DNA of 64,000 nt from Anaspis maculata (Eukaryota; Arthropoda; Insecta; Coleoptera; Scraptiidae). The position numbers and the translations under genes were made by a program. A model generated the notes under the pieces. The model was given only the letters and a program-made list of their open reading frames with translations, did not search any database and was not told where the DNA came from. This document shows, one piece after another, positions 13,601-25,600 of this stretch; the stretch's first letter is position 1; each line of letters opens with the position of its first letter. The DNA lies in NCBI GenBank assembly GCA_949128115.1, contig OX421964.1:16826892-16890891 (forward strand), written 5' to 3'.

Positions 13601-16600
13601 ATAAAGGCATTGCAAGAGGATCCCCTTGAGTAACCCCCTCTCTGCTATATAACCGAACATTACTATCCCGAATAACAAGCTCAGCATGACCTCTGTAGGT
13701 ATTATATATATATTATATTATAGAGTTCTGTTGACTTGTCCTTCTCAGGGGTAGGAAACTGGGATATGGTTGTTTACAGTCATATTGCGGTTCTGTCCCA
13801 CAGGTATATATGGCGACAGCAGCACCCAATTTGACATACACCAGACATCAAAATTGAAACTATTGACAGTACAACACCTGACACCTTCAACTGACAGGAG
13901 AAAAACCGTTGAAAAATTTTCACTTATTTCTGTTTGGCGCCTGTTCTGTGTTTTCCGTCTGAAAATTTCAACATCCAAGTTTCCAGTGATTGTTTCGGAC
14001 TCCAGTCCTTGTCACGAATTGCTTGGATTAAGTTTGATTTCATTTTGAAGCATTTCTTTTAATTTAACCTCAAACACGGTAAGTTGCTTTACCTGCTTCT
14101 ACATCGTATTTTGTTGGATTGATCTAGGTACTTCTCTCCCTCAGATGACTCTACAACAGAGTTTCGTGTGGAAACACCATCTTGATGAGGTGCTCGTGTG
14201 CTTATACCTAATTTCGCCGAGGTTGTCGAACAGAACAAAACAGTGAACCATAGAAGCAGTGAACATTGCGGCCAACAACAAGCCAACTATCTGAGATTTT
14301 CTGGAACAAATTGGAAGAGAGGATGAATAATAAAGATTTTTTCAGAAGTGACGTCCCGAAATATTGTTTATTTCTGTATAATTTTCTGTTTGCCATACCT
14401 TCGAGTCGATCAGTAACAATATGAGTACCGTATGATCAAAATCTTCCGTACTCAAGGCAGGCTGTGGTCTTGGTCACTGACAGGCAAACGAGGCTGATTT
14501 TGGCCAGGCCACAGCCTGCGTTGAGTAAGAAAGTTTTTGATCATATGGTATTGTCTGAGTAAATTACAAACTAAAAAGTTCTTGTGAAAAGCTTACTTGT
14601 GAAAATTATGTGTGAAGGGTAGACAACAGTAAATTTTCTCAAATGATTTTACAATATTATTCGAGAAAAATGCTGTGAAATACCTTTCATGCATGATTTT
14701 TGCACTTGGGCTTGAAAAAAGTAAAAAGAACAAAAATACAGAGATTTCATATTTCCCCGCCACAATTTTTCACAGATTTCTTCCAAGATATCACAATACA
14801 ATGCGAATGATACTGTCCCATTTCGGTAGATGGCGCTCTAATTCATCCACGCCTGCTGTATGGAGAGTGGCATATCTATTTAGGCTTGTCTATGGTCCTT
14901 CTGTCACGCACGAAAAGGAAGGATGTGTATCACATGTGACTCATATGGTAGCCAACGTGCTATGAATGTTTTGGTTGGCTCTTCCGAACTTGTCCAACTC
15001 TTCCGTCTTTTCTTTGATCTTTTCCAATAGGCTGTCTGTTTCAATGTCCATCACTGGACTTCCCTCGGCACATCGCTTCTTGGCAGGATGTCTGCTCTTG
15101 GGTGTTTCTCGGCCCACTTGCTCCAGCTTTTGGAAGCAAGAGCAAATAGTTGCCGTCGGGGTCTTGAAGGTCTCGTCCTCATCCTCAGCCAAGACGATGC
15201 TATCTTCCCGCATGTTTGGCTCTGACGTCGAGCGCAATCTTGGTGGAGAACGTTACACACTTCCGCGCCGTTCGAAGGCCTTTTTCTCTTCCTCAATCAT
15301 GTCCTGTTTTGTCACTTGGTTGTCTGATTTGCTGCTGGAATCGAGCACTGCAGGGCTACTAGGAGTAACTTTCTCTTCTAGGAGATTCCTTCCAGCTACC
15401 GTAGCCGTTGTCATTGCCGTGTCGTCTTCGTTGGTTTTTTGATTGTTTTCCATCTTGTTCCCACGAGTCGGGACCAAAAAAACAATCACCCCTCGGCAGT
15501 GGGTCCATACTATAACTGTACAACCCTTCCCCTTTATGTCGCAGATAACCCGTTGAACCCACCGAAGAGATTAGGTGAAATTTCTTTACTTACGGTACCA
15601 ATTTTGTACTTTTGCTTACACTTCACTCCTTAGAAGGTAATCTAGATCAGACCCATTTCACGTTGTGTTTTTTTTTTGTTTATTAATCTAGGAGAAAGTA
15701 ACCCTTTTCTCAGATTCGTGAAGGCAAGCGATTTGGGCTATAAACAATGAGTAGAGTGATAACAAACGCAATTCTTTCAGACCACATTCTTAACTTTTAT
15801 TGAACACACGGGGAGATTCCAACGAACATCGAGTCCTTAAATTTAATTGTCAAAACTGTCGCAACTAATTTCCAGAGTCGGCAAGTCTCTTCGACTTCTA
15901 TGCCGGACTCCCGCTAATTACCTTACAATTAATGACTTAGTTAATTGGGGTTACCTCCGAGAGGACCACCCAACTCCTACCCTGTAACAGAAAAGACCTA
16001 TGTGAACAAAACTAACTCGCAACCCTTCCAAGAGTCATGGCTAATCACTCATTAGCCTTCAGAGAACGACCCTGGTTACCGATTGTGCTAATTACCGGAT
16101 TCCTAGCTACCTCTACCAAGGGAGAATTACGATGTGTTCCTGAAAAGCAATCTCTAAACAAATCTATTTTTTCTCGCATCTAACTGAAGCTAAATTGTGG
16201 AGGAAACAAGAGGGATGCGAGCCATGGCTAGCTAATCGACACTTAAGACAGCGGTAATCAAACGGTAATCAATAAGTTGACGCCAAATTCAACGCAGATT
16301 TAAACAATGACAAAACATAATTCACAATACGATTTATAATATTATAACAAGGAGTGTATTTGCTGTTGTTGTGCAGGTAGTTTAATTTGTGATCGTCATC
16401 CTTTCCGCTTGTGAAAGGATTTTCCGGCGAGTCTTTTGGTTTACGAGTCATCGCAACTCCGCCTCGAATTAATTTACTTAGTTTATCTTTTCTGTTACGC
16501 ACGGTAGCATCAGAGTCACTGACTAACATTTGATCTTACAAAAGGTTCCTACATCTCACTACCTATTAAATCTCTGAACTTTGGCCTTCTCATTTTTAGG

Positions 16601-19600
16601 GTGTCACCTCCTGGTGAAGGATTATATCATCTTGGTCGCCGAACTCTGAAATACTGCTAGCTAACTGTAGAACAAAAGGGGGGACGTGATTCCAAAAAAA
16701 AAACGCCTTTGGCGGAATTTTCTAAGAGAAAATATTCGCTTCTTCGAGGGATTATCAAATAGACAATTACAAGGTGGAAACTGTTAGGACGTGCGCTTTC
16801 TTCTTGTTGGACCGCGCATTAAAGTTCATCTTTGAAGAGTTCGCTACCGACCGCGACCCCGCGTTTTGAAGTCTTTAAACAACCCTGCGATTCGATTCGA
16901 CGCGGAACTTTGCAGCTTGGCCTTGGAGATTAAAGTTGATAACGGTGGATCTGATTCAACTGTCCATTCAACTGGTACCAGATTGAACCATTATAGACCA
17001 TTGTTGCTCTTCTGTTGTGTGGGATGAGCGCAGAAATCAAAGGGTTAATTTCTAACTTCGCGATAGCTTCCACGTTGTTTCGGCCATCTCTCGTCAAACG
17101 ACAATATTAGGGTTCGAATAGTTTGATGCAGTGTGGATTGCGATACCAGGTCGTGTTACTTAGGTAACCCAAAGTCAGCCTGTTTACTAGAGCTTAGTAC
17201 TTGAAGACTTTCTCAAAACCGAATAATTCGGGCTCTTGTGAAGCTCAATAATAGATAAATGGACAATTAAAATTTTGCTGTTATTTAAATAACCAATTTC
17301 GAAGTCTACCTGCACTCAACAACTAATACTAAAGAAATTGCAAATAGCACCACCAACCTCTGATTTGCAGGAAAGGGTAATCCAAACGGCAATTTAGACA
17401 AACACTGGTCAGTGGATACCTCAACGGTAAATCACTATTCTCACTTGGAAAAACGCTTCGACACAACGCCTGTACGTGAAATTACACTACAACTTAAAGC
17501 CGGTGGTCACAAATCACAAATGAATTTTAAACGAAATTTGAACTTTAATCACTTGCGACTAAAATGACAATCAATAATCTTGACTTAGTAACACTTTGAA
17601 GAGCAAGTTTTTCGGATAAGTTTTAATTCTTAACTCCAGACAACCTTTCTCGTTCGTCACCAAAACCCAAGAGCTTCTTCCTCCTTCAATCTTCTCACGA
17701 GATTTTTCTGAAAACCACCCCCACATCCCTCACCCTGGAATTTTGCAGCCAATCAGACACGTCGTCTTTACTCAATCGACCCTCTTCTTCGATCTCTAGT
17801 TTGGCGCGCACAGGGCTCTTACCCCCACTGCTTTATCTCTCGTTTCTAGAGGTTTGCGTAGATGGCGGTGCTAGTCACATTTTCAACTTAAAATATTATT
17901 TTGTTTAAATTAGAGACAGTTTTGACGGAAACATAATTTCGGCTGAGCTGTAGTGATTCTTCTTTACTAATTCACGGAATGACTATGTTTCAATTCGTCT
18001 TTTGAAGACTCATCTAAATTTTCGCGGCCACGACTTTTAATAGCTCGATTGACACCGTGCTTGGTTTTAAATTGACGTAAATGACGAAAGAACCACTTCA
18101 GCGTCACCCACTCTTGAATCTAACAATTATTTAACTAATTAGTTTAAAATTTCAGTTTTGGTTTACTACATTTAGGCCGGCCTTTGGGACGCACAACAAC
18201 TGCGGCACAAGGCACATACCCGCGGCGTCCTTTGTATTCCATGCTTTTGTATAGTCATTTAAACACGTTCGTGTGTCCACATGATAGTTTTCACTTATCC
18301 GTTTTTTATAAGGCCCGAAGCCGCCCCCGGGTCCCCAACTTTCTCGGAACTTCGTCCCAGTTTTTATGGCTTCCTCCTCATTGTGACTTTTTTATTTTTC
18401 TTCAAAATACAACTCGTAGCCACCCACTGTGTGTCCTTCGATTTATTTCCGGACGCTGTCGAATATCACCCAAAGGGTACGGTTTTTGGTTTTTCCCCGG
18501 CAAGGTGCAGATGCTTTGATCCCAAGTCGAATCTCACAATACCGAGGGAAGGGCACTCATACTGTGAGGTGAGCTTTGTTTGTTTTGTTTTCAGAAAATA
18601 CTACGACGTCGCGAACAAAGCCCCAATACAACTAGCAGCATGGGCACCAGTCGGCCATGGTCTAGTTTACGTCTTGAACAACAACATTTACTACTTGGAC
18701 GAGCCATCGAGTTCCTCATTAGCCATCACCAGAGATGGCATACCTGGCCTTATCTATAACGGCGTACCAGACTGGGTCTACGAAGGTACTCTCTTAATCT
18801 CGGTTTTTGGAAACCGTTTAATTTTTTTTTGTTCTTGATCTTACAGAGGAAGTCCTCGGCACCGGTTCCGCAATCTGGTACTCTCCAGACGGCAACCGCA
18901 TAGCCTTCGCTCAGTTTAACGACACCGGCGTCAGAGAATTCGACTACGTCATCTACGGCAGCCCCGGCGATGCATCCCGGCTGTACCCTACCATCGCCAG
19001 TATCAAGTACCCGAAATCCGGCACCCCCAATCCCACGGTCAAAACGTACATCGCCGATTTGAACACAGGAGATTCGAAAGAGTTCCCGGCAATTCCGCAG
19101 AGGTTTTTGCCGGAAGACCACGTGCTGTACGGTTTGAGCTGGATCAATAACGCTGAAGTTGTATCAGTGGTTACCAATAGGGTACAAAATGAATCTGAAT
19201 TGACCAGGTGCGATTTGGCCCGTAATTGTTATAACGAAGCGGTGTACAGCAGCTATAAGGGATGGTTGGATGCGAAGCTGCTGCCTGTTTACAATAAAGC
19301 TGGCGACAAACGAATTGACATTCTGCCGCAGCCAGAAGGCGACGATTTCTACAACCACGTGGTTCTGACCGACATTGCGACCAATGTTGCGACACGACTG
19401 ACGAAAGGACGCTTCGTGGTCAAGTCGATTACGAAATGGGATCAAGATAAAAATTTCGTGTGAGTTTCAACTGATGGAGGATCCTCTCATTTTTCTATTC
19501 GTACGTTTCAGATATTTCATTGGATCAGGAGTCGACGGTAAATACTCGCAAGGACATGCGTACTTCGTTAACGTGGCAACTGGTGAAATGCACTGTTTGA

Positions 19601-22600
19601 CTTGCGACCCGCCGGCACCAGACCGCCCGTGCCTCCGTGGAGCCGTTTCTTTCAGCACCGACTTGTCGTACTACGCCAAACTTTGCTCCGGCCCAGACCC
19701 GCACTTTGTCCAGATCGTCAAAAGCCCCGAAGCTGAATCAAATAAAATCCCGCAGTCCGATTTCGAACCGATCATCTGGTTGGATAACCAGGCACTGATG
19801 GACAAATGGGCCGGTAAGCTCCGCCCCACCGTCAAAGACTTGAAAGTTCCGATACAGGATACCAAATACGAGGCCACCGTGAGGCTGCTGCTGCCGCCAA
19901 ACTTTGACGAAAATACCAAATACCCTGCCATAGTGAACGTCTATGGGGGCCCCGACTACAACCAAATTTCCGATGCGTACAAGGCGGGGATCGAGCAATA
20001 CATGACCACGAATCGCAGATACGTCTACATCTACATTGACGGACGGGGAAGCGGACGGGACGGGGACAACAAGAAGTTCGAGGTTTACAGACGACTGGGA
20101 TCGGTGGAAGTCCAAGATCAAATCTCCGTCATGAAGTATCTGCAAGATAATTTGAAGTACATCGATGCGGATCGGACTGGGATCTGGGGTTGGAGCTATG
20201 GAGGATTTGTAACCGGTTGGGTTATGGCCAAGGACACGGAGAACGTCTTCAAGTTTGGATTGTCCGTCGCTCCTGTGACCAGCTTTATGTATTACGGTTT
20301 GTATTTAGAAATCACGTAACCTCAAACTGTTTCACAATATACTAGAAGAGTGCCTACACCGCCAGCTATAAGCTATAATACGATACGAATACGTTCTCAA
20401 CCTCGGTATATAATGTGCTATTATTGACAACTACTTGAATTTAGCACGAGATACGCCCTCTTATGGTTCTGGTTTTCAACAAATTCGACCTAAACGCTTT
20501 TCCCATTTGAACTTTCACTTTCCGACACTTTTCCGACCCGACTTTCAGGTCTGTATATACAACAATGTCGATTTCTTCTGGAACACGATCTCTAACAGCT
20601 TCTCAACAGTTTCCCACTTCAGCTGATCCCTTCCACTCTAGGCACAGCTAGTTTCTTGACATTGTCCTGTTGCATCCGGTATTTGAGATTTTTCAAAGTG
20701 ATGAATAGGGTTTCTTAAGTAGGTTTTTCATTCGACTTTTCTTTAGTCACAAGGTAATAAACCTTCCTCTGTGTTATTTTCCCCGTATCTAGTTCTTTTT
20801 GTTTCGTGATGTTTGCCACTTTTCCTGTTTTCGCTTTTTGGTTTTTCAGTTCGTTTATACCTTGAAACCTGTCTCTGAACCGTACAGCTATTCCCTGCTC
20901 ATTCCGAGGTCTGAGGCCACGCAGTGGGCCAGAACGTAATCCTCCGACGTCTCAAAGACGTCACCGGTCGGTCTCTTCTTCCACTGCTTTATATGGCCTT
21001 TTGGGCCAGTCCGCTTCGATTTCAGCCGATGTAGTGTTCCAATCTTGGCAAAGTTCAATCGTTTGTTCGATGTTTTGTTCCGTTATTCTCTGAGTAAGCA
21101 TTGTTTCTTTTGTTTGCAAGCCCGCCGTGATTTTGTTGGCCTCTTCTTTCTTACCACAAGTGTATTGGACGCAAGAGTTTTGTTGCAATTTGTTTTCCGG
21201 AATGTTAGTTCTCATGTCTGAGATTCTGGTTTCCAACTGTTGGATTTTGAATTGGATTGGAATTCCTATGAGAATTTCTAGGGTTTTCTGTACATTCCTG
21301 CGGAATTCCTCTAGGAATTCCTCTAGGAACTCGTTTCGGATTTCTAGAGATTTCTGAATTTTTGTACGGAATTTGTAATTTGTGAAGATTCCTACTAGAT
21401 TTCTAGAGATTTCAAAGATTTTTCGGGGTCACTGCGGATTTTGGAAAGGATTTCTGAAAATGTGTAGGGAGTTCTGAGACTGAAAATGTGCATGTAATTT
21501 CTATTGTGTTCAAGATTTATACGGACAGAGTGAAGATTTGTGTGAAGTTTTTGAGGTTTTCAAGATTTCCATAGATATTGAAAAGATTTATAGAGAATAT
21601 TAGGGAGTTCTAAAATTTTTTACAATTTTCTTGAAGTTTCTAAAAAAATTTCTCGCAGAACTCCAAATAATTCTACAAAATTTTTGAGAGCTTCTAAAGA
21701 TTTCTACGGGATTTCTAAGGATTTTCTTTCAACTTTCAACTTTATTGAATTTATTTTGATGAATTTAGAGATCTCTAAAGATTTGTGCGGAATTTTTCAA
21801 AGATTTCTGCTGGGTCTCTAGGGATTCTTGTTGATTGGTATGGGATTCCCAAAAATTGCTCAGTATTTTTGGTAATCTCTATCGATTTTTGCAGATTTCT
21901 ACAGCATTTCCAGAATATTTCTGAGAGATTTAAGAGATATTTCATGAGATTTTTCAGGACTCACAAAAATTTCTGTGGATATCTCAAGATTATTATGGGA
22001 TTTCTAGGAATTTCTAGGAGTTCCTGTGAAAATTTCTAGAGATTGCTACAAGATTTTCAAGGTTCTCTAAGATTTTCACGGGGTTTCTAGGGATTTCCAG
22101 GGCTTTATTAGAATTTCTGTGCAGAACTGGGAGTGAAGATTTCAATAGATCTCTGAGCTAGAGTGAAGATTTGTATAGAACTTCTAGTGATTTCAAGATT
22201 ACTACGGTATTTGTACAGATTTGAAGGGATTTTTGAGAATATTATTTTTATTTATTACTTTTCATTTTGGGGATTCGTGAAGGATTCTACAAGACTTGTG
22301 GGATTTTCATGAAAGATCCGAGGATTTCTGAAGATTTTATGATGGAATTTCTGATAATTTATAGGGAGTTTTTGAAATTTCTATAGGAATTCTGAAAACT
22401 TGTTTGGGATTTCCAGGAATTTCTGCAAATTTCTACAGGATTTTCAAAGATTCCTATGAATTTTTGAGAAATTTGTATTGATTTTCCAGAAGTTTCTCAA
22501 GATTTCTACGAAAATTCGAGAAAGTTCTGAAGATTTTTCAAGATTTCTACAAGATTTTCAGGGATTAATGAAAATTCATAGAGAAGAAACTCTAAACATT

Positions 22601-25600
22601 TGTAAGGGATTTCTAGGAATTTCTAAATATTCCTACAAGTTTTTGGGAAACTATAAATCTAGAGATTCCTAAATTCTATGGGAATTGAAGGGATTTCTGA
22701 AGATCAGTTTTTTTCTACGAGATTCATAAAGATATCAAAGAATTTTTAGGGATTTCTACTAGATTTTCAAGAATTTCTATGGATTTCTACAGAATTTCCG
22801 AGGACTTTTGTGGAAATTACTAGGAATTTTGAAACATTTCCATAGGATCTTGAAAATTTGTATGGGAGTCCTGAAAACTTGTTTGGAATTTCCAAAAACT
22901 TCTGCAAATTTCTACAGAATTTTCAAAGATTTCTATAAATTTTTGAGAAATTTATATTGATTTCTCAGAGATTTCTCAAGATTCCTACGAAAATTCGAGG
23001 AAATTCTGAAGAGTTTCCTTGATTTCTACAAGATTTTCAGGGATTAATGGAAATTCATAGAGAAGAAACTTTGAACATTAGTAAGGGTTTTCTAGAAATT
23101 TTTGTATATTCCTACAAGATTTTGGAAAACGAGAGATCTGGGGATTCCTAAAATCTACGGGAAATACAGGATCCCCTCAAAAATCGCGTAGAATTCTTCA
23201 GAAATCCGTAGAAATCCTATAATAATCTATGGAAATATCCTGAAAATGCAAAAATCAATAGAGATTACCAAAAATACTGAACAACTTTTGGGAATCCCAT
23301 ACCAATCAACAAGAATCCCTAGAGATCCAGCAGAGAAATCTTTCAAAAATTCGGCACAAATCTTCAGAAATCCCTAAATTCTTGAAAATAAATTCAATAA
23401 AGTTGAAAGTTGAAAGAAGATCGTCAAAAATCTCGTAGAAATCTCAAGAAGCTCTCAAAAATGTTGTAGAAATATTTGGAGATCTGCGAGGAGATCTGTA
23501 AAAAATCGTAAAAATGTTTAGAAACTTCAAGAAAATTGTGAAAAATTTTATAACTCCCTAATATCCTCTGCAATTCTTAGAAATTCCGTGGAAATTTCTC
23601 GAGATCTCTATAAATCTTTACAATATCCATAGAAATCTTGAAAACCTCAAAAACTTCACACAAATCTTCACTCTGTCCGTATAAATCTTGAGCACAATAG
23701 AAATTACATGCACATTTTCAGTCTCAGAGCTCCCCACACATTTTCAAAAATCCTTAAAAATCCGTAGTGACCCCGAAAAATCTTTGAAATCTCTAGAAAT
23801 CTTGTGGGGATCTTCAGAAATCCTTCAAATTCCGTACAAAAATTCAGAAATCTCTAGAAATCCGAAGCGAGTCTTGAGTAATTTCCTAGAGATCCCGTAG
23901 GAATGTACAGAAAACCCTAGAAATTCTCATAGGAATTCCAATCCAATTCAAGATCCAGCAGTTGGAAACCAGAATCTCAGACATAAAAACTAACATTCCG
24001 GAAAACAAATTGCAATAAAACTCTTGCGTCCAATGCACTTGTGATAAGAAAGAAGAAGCCGACAAAATCACAATACTTTTCAGGGATTTCTACTAGATTT
24101 TCAAGAATTTCTATGGATTTCTACAGAATTTCCGAGGACTTTTCACAGGTGTCTTCAAATAGAAATGAGTTTTACAAAATTGTCACCAAAAACTGTTGAT
24201 GGTACCTTGTAATAGAGGTTCTGGGGAGCACAGGAATGTATCTAACAAAATCGTAGCTGATCCCGAACGGCAATTATTCAATTTTCAAGATTATTAGTTG
24301 AAAATGTCTTAATAAAAATTTGGCTTCGGGTTTTTTCAAATTTTCAGAATAACTAAAATTGTCTAAACGGTTAATTTTGCATCTCTCCCAATATCTAAAA
24401 AAATCTCTGTGGATAGATTCATACCCTTCTGTTCTAATAAGAGTCCAAGACCTCCATTGTTGAGGAACTTCAACGAGCTTTGAAGATGACATGAATTTCC
24501 GAAGCTTCTGATAACACCCTTGTACCAAAACACTTTTATAATATATTTATGCCCTCTTCGTAAGGTCCAGCTACAACCTTTGCAGTGCTGAAACCATTTT
24601 CAACAATTTTGTTCATCGTTTTGAAGCCAGACACAAACGGAATCACTCAAAGTACTCCCACATTTTCTACGTTTTCCGGATCAGTAAGACCGGCGCCCTC
24701 CTTTGGAAGTTTTCGGCAGGTGTAGCTTCTGAATATCTCGTCGTGGTAACTTTTGGCCACTAAGTTCAACTTCTTGGGCCAACAGCAAAACTTCATCACT
24801 CCAAAGTATCAGCACAAGATCATTCCAAAACAAATGGTTCACTAACCCTTGAAAAGATGCAACTCTGGAATGATGCAAAGTCTTTTTCGAAAAAAGGGGG
24901 GGTTGATTGAGCTTGTGACACTCTTTTGAAAACTTCTTTCTTTCTTCAGAGCAAAATTTCTCATTAATGCGCTTTCAAATCTTCATAAGTCTTCATACTC
25001 GTAACCATTTTTTGTTCTGTTTTCTTCACAAACCTCATTTCAACGTCATTTTATCGAATTTCCCTCGTAAGTCTTTTAGAGTGATAAAGCAGTACGGAGA
25101 TGGTTGCCGTGTAGCCATTCGCTGGTCATTGATCAAGAGAATAAGTTCAATATCCGAAACAAATTTGAACCCAAGTCCATTGATGTTGGTCATTTGAAAC
25201 ATCAACTCGATATTTTCATATAGGTTTTTTTCACCTGGGGTACAATGCAAACCATTCATAAGCCTATTGAAACTGGTTGATTCCCCCCTTTTTTTTTCAA
25301 TCGATCGTCAATCTATGTAACGACTTTTTTGCTGCCTGTGTAATTTTTCTTTCTCTAAAATTATTTCCGCATCTTCTAGACCAATTAAAATCAAGTTGAT
25401 GTTTGAAATTACCAATATCAATGCAATTCTTTTAAAATTTGTTCAGGAATTTTAACTTCTTTTGATCAATGACCAGCAAACAACTACGGCTACTTCCATG
25501 TCTGTACTGCTTCATCACTCTAAAAGACTTACGAGGGAAATTCGATGAAATTACGTTGAATAAGGTTTGTGAAGAAAATAAACAGAAAGAGATGGTTACG

